In this document: positions 9,906-22,436 of the stretch, piece after piece
Layout of the letters: the number at the start of each line of letters is the position of its first letter
Numbering within the stretch: the stretch's first letter is position 1
DNA from: Trichodelitschia bisporula
Lineage: Eukaryota > Ascomycota > Dothideomycetes > Phaeotrichales > Phaeotrichaceae
Length of the DNA: 64,000 bases
NCBI GenBank assembly: GCA_010356995.1
Contig: ML996707.1
Location: forward strand, 1-64,000
Direction: 5' to 3'
Notes under the pieces: model-generated
Database searches by the model: none
The model's input: the letters and a program-made list of their open reading frames with translations, nothing else
Told to the model about the DNA's origin: nothing
Program-made: the position numbers and the translations under genes

Positions 9906-12900
9906 ATGGACGACCTCTCGCCCTCCGAGTTCGTCAAGAAGATCCGTGAGCTCGGCGAGAAGCGTGATGCCGAGGACGCAGCGCGCTTTGCCTCGCTGGA
10001 GCGCGACATTCTGCTCGGCCGGCAGGAGCGCATGGCCCGAAGAGCTGGTACGTCGTTGCACCGTCGCTGTGTCGTGCTGACGTTGTAGAACGCGCGCGAT
10101 CGCTGTCGCCCGAAAAGAGTGGCCACGTTGAGACGAGCGGAGACGTCGGACGCGAGGAGGGACGCGAGGAGGGACGCGAGCCGACGAGGTACAGCGAACC
10201 GTCCACCGCTTCCACACTCGCTTCAACTCTCCCTCCCACCACATCCACACTCACTCAAACCACCACACCCACACTCGCTCATACTACTACCCCCACACTC
10301 GTTCAATCCGCAACTCTTACACTCGCTCAATCCACTACTCCCACGCTCACTTCCACACTCTCGCCGGCCACTACTCCCACACTCGCTCCCTCCGCCACAC
10401 CCACGTCCATGGACCGCCCCCATTCTGCCGCGTTCCGTCGCGCACGCGACGAAGACGACAAAAATTTGCACCGCAGATCCACCCCTGACTACACGCCTAA
10501 CCGGTCCCCACCCGACACCCGCTCCACATCGCCCTCACGCACGTGGAGTACGCGCTTCAGCAGCACGACAGCCGCCTCGGATCTGGCCTCACTCGCTTCG
10601 CCGCCGCTCCGCACGCCCAAGCTTGACCCGCCACTCGCCGCGCGGCCGCCGTCGCCCACCAAGGGTATGGGCGGGTTCGTCGAGAGCGCGATGCTGAAGC
10701 GCGCGGACAGCGTCAGCAAGCGCTGGAGCCAGCAGCCGAGCCGCACCAACAGCGTCGCCAGCCGCCACGAGTCGGACCGCGAGTCGCATGCGAGCGTAGT
10801 TACCGTGCGCCCCGATTTCGGCCGCTTGCACTCGCGCTCCAAGTCCGTGGCGTCCTTTGTCGACGAGCCCCAATCGCCCGCTAGTCCGAGCAAGCGTTGG
10901 AGCCCGACCAAGTCGTCGTGGCTGGAGTCGGCGCTGAGCAAGACCGAGCGCCCACCGCCACCGACGTGGGGTGCGAGGACGGTCAAGGCGGAGACGGACA
11001 CGAACGGCGACAAGGCGGGCGACAAGACAAACTTAAATGCGGAGACGAGCCGGAAGACGAGGGCGGGGGTCGACAAGATGGATGCGGTCAACAAGACGGA
11101 CGCAATCGACGAGACGGCTGACTCCTTGAAGACAGACTCTACAACCATGTCCACCAAACCCCAGCCAGGGCCCAAGCCACTGGAGAAACCCCTCGACAAA
11201 CCCGCGGCCAAGTTCGAGAAAACCCCGCTCAAACCGACCAGGCCTACCCTCACCTCCAACGCCTCCCCCACCACTGCTACCAACCCCCTCCGCCGCCTCC
11301 ACACGCAGAGCGAATCCAACATAACCAAAGGATCCGCCGAGCCCGAGTTTAAGAACGCACTCACGAAGCTCAAGCGCACGCATACGGAAAAGTACGTCGC
11401 GCCCGACCCGCTCAAAGACAACATCCTGCAGGGCAAGGCCGGGCTCAAGCTGACGGGCGGGCCGGCGCCACGCGCCCGAGTCGACCCGCTCAAGGAGAGC
11501 ATCTTGCGGCAGAAGGAGGAGATGAAGACGCGCGCTGCGCCAAAGCCCAACGATAAACCCGTGCCCAGCACACCTGAGGCGCTTACCAAGCGCCGTGCAA
11601 TGCAGCCGCCTGAGCAGATCGACCCCGCGCCGCCGCGCGTGCAGGCGACGCCAGAAGCACTAACGCGGCAGAAGACGCTACGCGAGACGAAGGAGACGTT
11701 TGGCGGCGTGCTGGATAAGCCGAAGCCGTTCGAGATTCCCGATCCAAAGCCGAAGCCTTCGAAGCCGTTCGAAAAGCCAGAGCTGAAGCCACTCCAGAAG
11801 CCAGAGTCGAAGCTGTTTGAGAAACCAGAGTTGAAGCCGGTTGAGAAGCCGAAGCTTATTGCAGTAGCATTCGAGAAGCCGACGGAAAAGGAGTCAGTAG
11901 CAAAGTCATTCGGACAAGAGAAACCGAAGCCTATGGTGAAGGCTTCTGAACCCGAAAAGCTCGCTTATGCGCCTGCCGACAAGCCAAAGCCGACCGTCCC
12001 GCAGAAGCCGCTCTCGCCACCCGCAAAGCCACGCTTCGACGCCGTGAAGCCCTTCACCACCGAACCTCCTGCTCCCCAGCCGACTCCTGAACCGAAGCCG
12101 ACCGTCGCCCTCAAGCCCGGCGTCTCCGGAAAACTCGCGGACCGTTTTACGCCGTCGCTCGGCGCGCTCGCGGGTGTGCTGGCACGTGGCCCGCCCGGCG
12201 CTCGCCCAGAAGGCAAGTCCGGGCCGTCCGCTCCGTCCGCGTCTACTGTTCCTGAGAGCAAGCCGGCGGAACTCACGCACATGACCAAGGGCCGCGCAAA
12301 GGGCCCGAAACGACGCGCGCCGAAGACGAAAGAGCCAACCACGCAGACGCAGCCGCTCGACGCAGCCACGAAGCCGAGCGAGCCGACCCCTGATGCCTCT
12401 GACTCAGCCTCTGAGATACCGGCAAAGTCCCCACCGAAGCCGGCGCTCAAGTTTGGCTCTCCGTCGAAGGCGTCGTTTGGCCCTCCTAAGGCATCACCAT
12501 TCGGTCGCAAGCTGCCGGAGCTTCCCAAGCCAGCCGAGCCCACTCCCGTCGAGTTGTCCAAGCCCGAGCTCCCCAAGCCGGCGTCGCCATCGCTTGGCCG
12601 TAAGCTCCCGGAGCTCCCCAAACCCACCGATGCGAAACCGCAGCCCCCACCCCCGCTCGACCGCAAACTGCCGGAACCTCCTAAACCGGAGTCGTCGAAG
12701 CCTTCGCTTCCGTTTGCCCGCAAGCTCCCTGAAATCCTTAGACCTGAATCGAAGCCCGCCGAGGCGGCAGACCCGGCCGAGTCGCTGCCCAAACCGACCA
12801 GCCCACCTGTTCGCGCCAAATCCCCGCTCGTGCTGGCCAAGGTGGCTTCGCCAGGCAGGGTCGACAGCGCCCAGACTGACAGTATCAAGACCGATGACAA

Positions 12901-14665
12901 GGCGGAGAGCGTCAAGAGGGACAGCGTCAAGGCTGCTGCTGCGTTGTGGGGCAGGTCACCTTCCCCCCCCGCCCGCACTAAGTCGCCGGTCAAGCTTCCA
13001 ACGCGCGAAGACGAGCGCCGCGCTGCCGTGGAAGCGGGTCTCGTTACAGACTCAGAGACCCCCACAAAGTCGCCCCCGCTGCCCCCAAAACCCATCGGCC
13101 TCGGCCTCGGCAGGTCCGCTGACCCCCCCCCTTCGATCGCTGGCTTACCCCGCCCAGACAGTGACCTGCTGCCGACGACGCCGACGACGCCCACCCCCAA
13201 CCCCCTGCAGTCGTTTGACTTCGGCCTCGAGACGCCGCCGACTCCCCGCCCTCCCGAAAGTCCTATCCCGCACACCAGCGAGGCCGCACACCTTTTCGGC
13301 GGCTTCTTCGGTGCCCGCCCAGCACTCGCACCTGCCGACGCCGTCGACACGCTCTCCATCATTCAGGCCGATCCCCTTGGCCTCGCCCAACCAAAGTCAC
13401 CGACTGTCCGGGCATCTGTCTATGAGGTCGGTCTTGGCGGTGAGGTCGTCCCTGTCCCGCAGGGACGCCAGCATGTGCTCTTTGACGCGGGTCTGTATGT
13501 TATCGTGCATACCACGGCCGCCGATACGGAGGTCTTCCTCTGGGCCGGCGCGGCCGTTCCAGGCGGCGCACTCATGAACGCCCAGGTTGCGGGTCGACGC
13601 GTCGCGCGTGACAACGGCTGCGGCCTTACCACCGTACACGCTGGCAAAGAACACCCTCGCCTGCTGCAGGCTCTGGGTGGCATCCTAATCACGTTCCGCG
13701 GCGCGCGGCCCGCGTGGGCGTCTGGTCTACCTGAGCGCTTCATCCTCTGCGCGCGCCGGCACCTCGGCCACGTGGTCTTCGACGAAGTTTCGTTCACGGC
13801 GGACTCCTTTTGCGCCGGCTTCGCGTACCTTGTGCGCACACCCGACGCCATCTGGCTGTGGAAGGGCATTGGCTGCTCGGCCGACGAGCTCGGGTGCGCG
13901 CGACTCATGGCTGTTGATCTCGGGCCCGTGGACGCAGTCGAGATCACCGATGGCGCCGAGCCTGCTGAGTTTTTGGCGCTCTTTGGTGGCCAAGGGATCC
14001 CACGGTCTGCTGCCCACTGGCGCCGCAAGGGAGCCTGCGACCGTTATCGCACGCGGCTTTTCCGCGTCGCTGTTGAGGCGCTCGAGCCGGTCGAGACGGA
14101 AACGCCCCTCGCCAGCCCGCGCCGCTTGCAGGTTTCGTCGCTCTTCGGCGGCCTCGTCCGTCGCCCGAGCTGGGGCAGTCTCCGCGCTCAGAGCCCCGCA
14201 CCGAGCGATGGTGCCCGTACGCCGCGCACGCCGCTAAGCCCCGTAACCACTGGCGATAAGGAGACGGATGCGGGCAAGGTTGTCGTCAGCGAAGTGGCGC
14301 CGTTCGTGCGGTCTGACCTCGACGAGGCAGGTGTGTGCGTGCTGGACGCCTGGTTCGAGGTCTATGTGTACGTCCCCTTCCACTTTCATTACATGTCGGA
14401 GACTGACCCACGCAGCATCATCGGCACAGAGGCGCAGACACAGCGCCGGGCGTTCGCAGCGGCACTGCTGTTCGCGCAGGATTATGGCATCCTCGCGGCC
14501 GGTGTGGAGGATAGGCCATTCGTACCGGTGTCGACGGTCGTGGTGCAGGGTGCGCCGCGGGACATGCGCGCCTGCTTTCGGTGCTGGGATGAGGAGGCGG
14601 GCTTGAAGCGGGGGAAGAGCCTGCGGTGCGTCGGACTCGATGCGGCGCTTGCGGCGGCGCGGTAG
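9906..14665 (+). CDS. DUF4045-gelsolin-repeat protein (putative actin-binding)
   Basis: Exons 9906-10047 and 10089-14665 give 1572 aa. The 41-nt intron (GTACGT...GTTGTAG, branch CTGAC) joins the DUF4045 start: SPSEFVKKIRELGEKRD...RMARRAERARSLSPEK is the signature of this fungal family. A long disordered middle follows: Thr/Ser/Pro tandem units (TTTPTLAH-like) at about residues 90-150, then several hundred residues of Lys/Pro/Glu repeats (KPELKPLQKPESK and GRKLPELPKP types). The C-terminal 450 residues hold gelsolin/villin-like folds, for example HVLFDAGLYVIVHT with EVFLWAGAAV, and DAIWLWKGIGCS. The architecture suggests actin binding or bundling, with the tail as a multivalent scaffold carrying possible SH3-binding PxxP sites; this is inference from family and composition. 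It lies 355 bp after ARL2 on the same strand. Confidence 0.85.
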
Positions 14666-15043
14666 GCTGGTCATCGAATGCATGGCGGTGTTTGGCGTAC
14701 TTGTTATTTCGTTGCATGTAATGGGATAGAGTTGCGTACATAGAGCCGAGGAGCAATTCTCGAGACTGAGATGTCACTCGCAATAATCACTCTGTATGAG
14801 ACTTGGATGCGTTACTTGCGGATGGCACTTTTGCTGTTCGTGACGTCCGTTACATTTTCCCGTTTGCTACTTCTTCCTGCATCCCTTTCCCCATTCATCG
14901 TTGCCGTGCCTGCACGACGAGTGTGGTATAATGAGCGACTGGTATCCAACGCCAAAGCACAAGAACGCCCCTACTTTTCGCCTTTCGCCCACCGCCGCTC
15001 GCCTCGAACACCAACTCAAGCAATCATGCACCATCCCCGAAGC
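14666..15043. other. Convergent intergenic space
   Basis: 378 bp between the 3' ends of the gelsolin-like gene and the Zn2Cys6 factor. It presumably carries both 3' ends; no other feature seen. Confidence 0.5.
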
Positions 15044-17589
15044 TCACATGCCACCACCACCAACACCGCCCCCATAGCCGCCCCATCCCCCGGCGCCCCA
15101 CTGCTCTACTGCTCCCCCGGTGAAGCCCCCGAAACCACCCTCCGGCGCCATGTCAAAGGTCTCCCACATCATGTCGTCCCAAAACGCCCGTCCGGACGGC
15201 ATACCAACCGGCGTCGTGCTGCCCACCCCGCTGCCGACCGAGTGCGCATCCCATGCCGGCTGCACACTCGACAGGGGCATACTTCCGAGCGGTAGACCCA
15301 TGGCCGGATGCGGCATGCCGCCAACGTCGAGCGGCTGGTCCATGGGCGGGGTGCCGAAGCGCTGCGCGTGGTGCACGGCCTGCACGCGGAGCTGGTAGCT
15401 GCGGCCTCGCTCGCGCTCGCGTTCACGCTCACGTTCACGCTCCTGCGCAGCCACAACGGCATCCAGGGCTTCTTGCTGCCGGCGTTGCGCGTCCGCTGTA
15501 TCGTTGCTCGCTTTTGCCGCCTCAAGGAGGCACGCGAGAACGGCCCGTGACTTGGCGGCTGCGACGGACGAGTGCGTCATACGCGCGAGATACCCCAGCA
15601 CTGTCTGCACCTGCGTACACCAGGCCGCCTCGTCGGGTGTGGTCTGGTCAGTGAAGAGAGACACGAGCGGTATGAATGCGGCCTGATAGGCGAACCACTG
15701 CTGTTGTTAGCAGGAGAGTATCAAAGGTCATGTGCTGGGGGTGACAATATCAGACACGGATGGAATATCATGGAGACAGAGGGCAGCACAACGTGAAAAG
15801 TAACGACCATGAACCAACACAAAGAAGGGTGTCAACGTACCACTCCGTTCCATCCCGAGATAACGTCCTCGCCGCACTCGTTGGCAATGTCCTCAATCGT
15901 CTGCGCCGCAATCGCACGACACTTCCCCACAGCCACGCGCTCCTCTGCGCTCCCGCCAAACGTCTTACGCAGCGCCGCGCTCAGCAAGTATGGCCTGTGC
16001 AGAATAATTCTCAAATTCTGCCACCGCCACTTCATGACGAGCCGCGGCACGCGAAGCACATCACCCGAGGTCAGCACCGGCGGCAGCTCGTCCCACCAGC
16101 GCACCAGGTCCGCGTCCAGTTGAACCAGCTCGTCGAAGGGGATCAATGGCGAGCTGCTCAGTCGGTCCTGGATGCCGGTCGCAATTTTGCAGAACTGCGT
16201 GTTGTGGATCAGTGGTAGCAGCCTAAGTGCGGCCGCCTCGTCCATGCCCTGCTCATCAGCCTCGTCAGCCTCGTCAAATGAAGGGGCGTGTCAACGTACC
16301 GCCACACTTGGCTCCTGCACCGTCACACCAGGTGAGATGCGTCCGAGGGAGGGCCGCCCAGTTGTGGTTGTTGCCCAAGTGTCGAGGCAGAACAGACTCC
16401 ACCACGTGCGCCGCCGCACATCCGCCGACCCACCGTGCTCGCCGCCGTATTCACGATGCACGCCCAGCGCGCACGCTAGCCGGAATGTTGCGCCCATCAG
16501 CGCGTCCGCCTCGTTCGGCCGGTTCAGATAATGCATGTAGTAGCCACCCATCATTGCGAGGGCTTGCAGCAGCTCGACCGTAGGCGCGCCAAACACCTCC
16601 AGCTTCGGCGACAGGTGCTGGCGCGCTGTCTTAAAAAAGGCAAGGTGCCGCTCGTTTTCGCTCGTGCCGCCGGCGACACTACCCAGCGCGAAGACCATAT
16701 TTAGCAAAACCAGCCACGACGGATCCCCCCGGCTGCCAGCCGCGTACGTCGCGCGGAAGGCTTCCTCGTCGACCATCGGCATGAACGGATGCACACTCTC
16801 AAAGAACGAGTCAATCAGCGCGCGCCCTTCGTCCGGCCCCGGCGGTGGTGAGTCCGGCGGTGAGCTCGCGCGGCTCGGCTGCGCGGTGTCGGCCTGCATG
16901 TACGTGCGCGCAATTGGCACCCGCTTGAATATCACCTTCAGCGCCGCGTTCACCGACGACACGCCAACGTACGACGACTGGCGGTCGACACGCATCGACA
17001 GCGCATTAACATCGTCCGAGATGCTCTGCAGGCGCTCCGACGTGTCGTAGTCAAGGTCTTGGCTCGGCGCCTGCTCCAGTGCCTCAAGGCTGTCAGCGCC
17101 CTCGGAGCGTGGTGTGCTCTCGGGTTCTGACGATGCCTGCGGCTTCGACAGCGCCAAGTTCAGCAGCTCCTCGCGCGGCAGCGAGACGAGTGCATTGAGG
17201 TCCTTCGTCCCAAAGAGGCGCTTGATCACCATCTGGTGCTGCTCGATCGATGCCTGCAGCTTCTCGACGAGTCTGGCCGTCAGTGCCGGCAACAACTGAA
17301 AAGAAAAGGGGGAGCCCACTTCCGCGACGGTACTACGCGCTGCGCCGGTTTCGAGTAACTGCACGCCTCCGGATGCTGGTACCACTGGCACTGGCCGCAC
17401 GGCTGCGAGCCATCACAGCGGATCTTGCGACGGCGGCTGTCCGTCAGCATTGCCGATGGAGCGAGGACCGACCCACCACTCTACACACGCATTGCTTGTC
17501 GAGATTCTCCGCCCCGCCGGGCGCTGTGGCTTCTCATCCAGGCCCGGCGAGCGGATGGCCACCGACGTCGTCTGAAAAGTGTGGAACAT
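15044..17589 (-). CDS. Zn2Cys6 fungal transcription factor
   Basis: Five exons (17589-17477, 17436-17320, 17272-16300, 16260-15841, 15697-15044) give 758 aa. The first intron splits the zinc cluster, and joining yields ACVECRRRKIRC then CDGSQPCGQCQWYQHPEAC. That is C35-x2-C-x6-C-x5-C-x2-C-x8-C63, a complete binuclear cluster, followed by a basic linker (VVPSRK) and a coiled coil (LVEKLQASIEQHQMVIKRLF) for dimerisation. The fungal-specific regulatory domain covers roughly residues 230-560 (HPFMPMVDEEAFRATY, RTWWSLFCLDTW). The tail has a short Glu-Arg repeat and Gly/Met/Trp-rich sequence that could activate transcription. Introns are 40, 47, 39 and 143 nt. The ATG at 17587-17589 gives a normal short lead; the frame also stays open upstream, so a longer start is possible. 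Target genes cannot be told. Confidence 0.87.
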
Positions 17590-19951
17590 GACGCACCCGA
17601 CGAACTCATGGCTGTCAGGCGGTATTAGAGTCGTGATGAGGCTCCCCAGGTTTTGTGCCCCTGCCGACGAAGGTTTTGGTAGAGTGATGGGTGCATGGGC
17701 GCGGCGCGGTGCACCGTTTGGCGGGGGGTTTAGATTGAGGACGGGCGGGGAAACGAGGCTGGCTTCGAGAAGGTGGTGATATAGGTGGCAGTGGCAGCGA
17801 TTGGTGGTCACAGTTGAGAATAATGGTAGAGCTAAATGGTGGAGCGAAAGTGGTGCAGTAGAGTGAAGTGGTGAAAGTAAAGAAGATTCGTAGTGTTGAG
17901 GTCTGAGACATGATGACGAAACTGTGCTCATGTCATGGAACTACAACACCATTAGAACTAGAGCATCGTGGCCTCAACATCCTCCACCACCACCACCACC
18001 ACCACTGCTCACCTTCACCGGCTTCACCACACCAACGTCATGATCCTCAAATCCGACTCTCCACTCCCTCTCCGTACCAGCATCTTCCACTCATGCGCTC
18101 CTCCGATCTCTATTTCTTCACCCAGTCCCCCATTGGTCCGCAGCTATACAACCACCCCCGCCTCAATTTATGCCCCCAATCAAGACGTCAATTTCCATCT
18201 CTCCCTGACCACCATCCCGCCACTCGCCGATTCTTGCCTCAGACGGCCCGATGGGGGCATGGTTCGCTGTGAGATCAAGCCAGCATCAAGGGCTCTGGCC
18301 GTATCGGGCAGCCGTCGAGATTCTCCATGATTAGATGCATGACGCGGGAGGAATCGCTGGCATGAACGCCTGCATAGCATCTTGTCCCGAAACCTCGTGA
18401 TCTTCATCCACGATCGTTCAAGGTCCCTCCACGATTCCTCCACGATCCACCAGGGACGTCGAGCCCCAGCGTTACATCGCTACGACTCGCTTGAGCATCG
18501 CTTGGCCAGCGTATGGCGCCTGCAGTGTGCATTTATCGTGCCGCTTTGTTTGTACCGCTTTGATCGTGCGTCACGCCGCGATCCCCCGGACAAATTATCG
18601 AAAAGACCAAGACGTAAGGCAGAACGAAGTCGCGAATGCGAACTACTAACGAGTCGCAAGGTTGGCCAACGCCAGATTAGCCAGAGATCATCCCAGATCA
18701 GCACATCCAGGTTAGCACACCAGACCAGCACATCCAGGCCAGTATCCTATCCGCTCACTTCGCCTTCCCGCTCCTCCCATCTCACAACCCTTGCCTATAG
18801 CCGACTTCCTCGGCCCTCGCGAACTCTCCCACCAGCCGCTAGCTTGCAGTTTCCGTCGGCACCGCTCAGCGAGCCCTACGGATAGCGGGGACGGCAATGA
18901 GGACGGGCTGCACTGTCCAGCTGCGGACCGGTGGACCGTCGACGGGCCGCCTGCGTGGCTGGGGAGTGCTTGCGGTGGCGAGTGGTGTCGTGAAAAGCTG
19001 ATCACGGCTAGTGACTTGACGACGGTCCAGGCTTGCGCGCGACCCAGGCGGCCGCGACCAGCGATACGAACCGCATGCAATAGCAGCACGGTTATTGCAG
19101 GCCGCCGATCGGCCAAACTCGACACATGGAACACCTTCCAGAAGGTCGCCGTTACTCGGATCTCGGCGATCTCCCGGCTGTGCGATCATCACTGTCGTGG
19201 CTGCGGCCATGACGGCGGCATTCCGCGGGTGTGATAACGGTAACCCAACTGCCGGAGTTCCGTTCTGCTTAGTCCCGCAACCCAGTGGCTTGAACCCTCA
19301 GCCCAGTCCCATTCGACACAAGTGCCAGCCCCAACTGCAGTTTATCAGATTGAGCCCCAGCGTCCCCGCCCATACCCTGCCCTCCTTCCCACCCGGCACC
19401 GTGGATATTACTGCTAGCCGCCATGCTTGCTGTATGCCGCCATGCACTCGAAGCTACGCTCGTTCACGACGCTGCCAGCATCTAGGCGCGCCCCCACGGC
19501 GAGTCAGCGTTTCACCCAAGGTGCCCCCGCACACCGTCGGCGCGACGGATACAGTGAGCTGATACAGTGAGCAGATGCAGTGAGCAGATGCAGTGCGCAG
19601 TGCGCGCCCACAGCAATAAACAGCGCCACAGTATGTCTACGCGCGAGGCTATGCGCGAAAGGACCTCATGGTTCGCTGATCAAAGCAGCAAGAGTATGGA
19701 AGGTATGTGACCGCGGCAAAAGCTTCATACATGCCTACCCCGCAAAACTGTTGCAACCGGGTTCCAGCCCTAATTGCTGCTCGCTCCCGTGCCACACGAA
19801 GGGCTGTGCTGCCGACGAACGCAGGGCTTTAGCGGGCGAGACGCTGTGACTGCGACTGTGAGTCGCGATTGAGCATCACTTGTGTATCGATATCGCGTTC
19901 GCTCTCGATGCCGCTTGTGTGCACCGCATCGACGTCGCTCGTGGGTCATGC
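17590..19951. other. Long gene-poor interval
   Basis: About 2.36 kb without a supportable gene. It includes the promoter of the zinc-cluster factor, a CAC/CCA-rich stretch near 17984-18005, two direct copies of CCAGACCAGCACATCCAGG-like sequence near 18692-18742, and a short GTGAGCAGATGCA repeat near 19558-19597. Several frames of 100-170 codons exist on both strands, but none has family signal, consistent codon bias or plausible introns. Confidence 0.4.
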
Positions 19952-21583
19952 CTACACCGCCTCCTCACACCGACCTCCCTCTCGAATGATGCGCAGCGCC
20001 GCCTCCCCCTTGGGCGCCGTGGTGATGTTATCGTACCCCGTCGCGGTAATCTAGAGCGTCAGTCTCCGACATGCCTTACACGTATCGCACGTACCACGAT
20101 ATCATCTTCGATGCGCACTCCGCCCACGCCCATGTAACGGCCGAGCACAGAGCCGTCGATATACCGCCCGCGGCCGTCGGCGAATGCAGCGCGCAGCGCG
20201 ACACGTGAGAAGTAGATGCCCGGCTCGACAGTGACCACCATGCCGGCGGCCAGGCGCGTCTTCAGCAGGCTGCTCGCGCGCGGTGGGACGAGCATGCTGC
20301 GCAGGTGGTCGACCAGGTCGGGGTCATCGGCCAAGAATGAGTCGGAAAATACGGACTCGTGTGGGCCCGCGTCTGTCATCGCACTGCTCGTTGTGTCCCT
20401 CACGTCCCCTGTGTCCCTCGCCCTTGCGTGTTCCATGCGTTTTGAATCGCTCGTGGCCCCCATCAGAGGCACTCCCGCAATGACATCGTGCACGTCGAGC
20501 CCAACATGGTGCCCTAACCCGTGCGGAAAGAACACCAGCGACACGCCCGCACGCAACACCGCCGCCCGCTCGCCGCGTAGGATTCCCAGTTTCAGCAGCC
20601 CTTCCACCGCAATGGCGTGCGCCAACACCTGCAGATCTACGAAGGCCCCTCCTGGTCGCAGCCGCGCAATGCACGACTCCTGCATCGCCTGCACCAGCCC
20701 GTAGATCTCGCCCGCCTCCGTCGACAAGTGCCCAGATATCGGAAACGTCCGTGTGACATCGCTCGCGTAGAGTTTGTACTCCGCCCCCGCGTCCAGTAGC
20801 AGCAGCTGCCGTCCCGCCAGCGGCTCGTCGTTGCGCCCGTAGTGCAGTGTGGCAGCGTTCGCGCCGCTCGCGGCGATGACACCGTACGCCTGGTGCTTCG
20901 CGCCGGTAGCGATACATGCAAATAGGAACGCCGCCTCCACCTCCGTCTCGTTCGTAAGTGACGATATCACCCGCAGCACCGCCGTGTGCGCAGCGGCGGA
21001 CACCGCATTGGCCTGCTGCAGCAAGCGAATCTCCTGCGGTGTCTTGATGGCGCGGCAGGCGTCCATGGCAGGTAGCAGTGATGTGCTGTCGACGCGGCAA
21101 GCGAACCGCTCGGCGGTGAACTGCTCGCATGGGTGCACGAAGAGCGTATCGCGCGGGTGCGCATCCATCCACTGAGCCACCACCTCGTCCAGATCCTCCA
21201 TCTCGAGCACATTGTCAATCTCGTATCGCGCGTACGCCTGCTCGGGTGTAATCGTCGGGCCTGACCATATCGCGGCATGGTCGTCGCGCGGCGGGATGAA
21301 CAGTATCACGCGCCGCGACTCGATATCGTACAGCAGAGCGCAGTCCGGTTCGTCGCAGCCAGTAAGGTAGTAAAAGTAACGAGCCTGGCGGAACGGCACG
21401 TACTGGTCGCAGTCGCTCCAGAGCGTGGTGGACGTGCCGCGGAGGACGATGGCGCCGGCGGAGGCACCGAGGGCGGCAGCCACGCGCAGGGAGTGCGATT
21501 TGCCTGACAGTCAGTAAGGGCGGCGGAGAAATGAGGCACATACTATGGTACTTCTCCTGAGCGAGCGTCATATGGGCGGTCAT
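19952..21583 (-). CDS. Xaa-Pro aminopeptidase (peptidase M24B)
   Basis: Exons 21583-21544, 21503-20095 and 20050-19952 give 515 aa. A 40-nt intron separates the first 13 codons (MTAHMTLAQEKYH) from the body, and a 44-nt intron precedes the last 33 codons (ITATGYDNITTAPK...). The AMP_N part (residues about 10-140) has RQARYFYYLTGCDEPDC. The pita-bread catalytic part shows the metal ligands: LLLDAGAEYKLYASDVTRTF (two Asp), FPHGLGHHVGLDVHD (His), VTVEPGIYF (Glu) and GGVRIEDDIVV (Glu). It would cleave N-terminal residues preceding proline, acting in the cytosol or mitochondria. An insertion of about 45 residues rich in Ser/Asp lies between the His and Glu ligands, as is common in fungal members. 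Confidence 0.92.
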
Positions 21584-22436
21584 GGTCCTTATCGTGGTGT
21601 TGTTGTGGTGTTGGACGTCGTTGATAGTTTCGCAGGGGGTCAGTTGTGGCTGCGGCCGAAGCAGCCACGGTCAGCTGTCACCGTGGGGGACGTGCCACGA
21701 CGTTGCACATCCACGGCATCTTTGCTTTGCTTTATGTTCGTCAATATGATTGTGACGCTTGAATATGATTTGCGGGTCGAAATGAAATCGAGTGAGTTGA
21801 GGTAAATTCAGACGAGGCTGAACTGAAGTGGGAGGCGGGACACCGAGAAGGCTGTCAGTAGTCAGGGTTCATGTGGTGCTTCACGCTGCTTCCAGGAGGA
21901 ACGCATATCATCGAAATGAGGTGAAGATGAGGCCAGTTCAATGAACTGAGCCGAATAAAAGCGAGTATGGCCTAGAAACATGGACAACAAGAAACCCGGA
22001 TGGTGAAGACTGGACAAGAAGAGGCGAGTTTGCCGACATACTGTGCACGGCTACGAGAAAACGTCGTGCGACCACCACACTCATACGCCGTCTCACGCTT
22101 TTTGAACTGGCATTCTTGTGTCTGGAGTGGTTCAGGTCTACCATGCAGTTGAGGTGAAGTTGTGGTGAGGTTGACTTGAAATAAGGTGATGATGAAGCTG
22201 AGGCACTTGGAAAAGAGATATGGGGATCGAGGCCCTGACAGAGGAAAGTCGGCAGTCATGATGGATCTATGATGAACCCGTCGACCAATGCACCTTCCTC
22301 TGTTTCAATCAGATCGGCGGTTGACAAAGACAGTAAAAAGTGTGTCACGATGGCTGCAGCGGCTTCATGGATTGCTTCCTATTGACATCTTTCTAGCCTT
22401 TCCCTTTCCCAAGCATCCTATCAGCAGATCAGTAAT
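21584..22436. other. Divergent intergenic space
   Basis: 853 bp between the start of the aminopeptidase (minus) and the start of the thaumatin-like gene (plus), hence promoter of both. TGAGGTGAAG-like motifs recur between 21915 and 22190; no gene recognised. Confidence 0.4.

Noticed and set aside
10489-13362. Long minus-strand frames of 366 and 465 codons.
   Set aside because: They are antisense shadows of the GC-rich gelsolin-like gene; the plus strand has domains and the expected intron.
18382-18885. A 167-codon frame on the plus strand.
   Set aside because: Ser/Arg-rich low-complexity reading, no domain, no intron signals, in a repeat-bearing gap.
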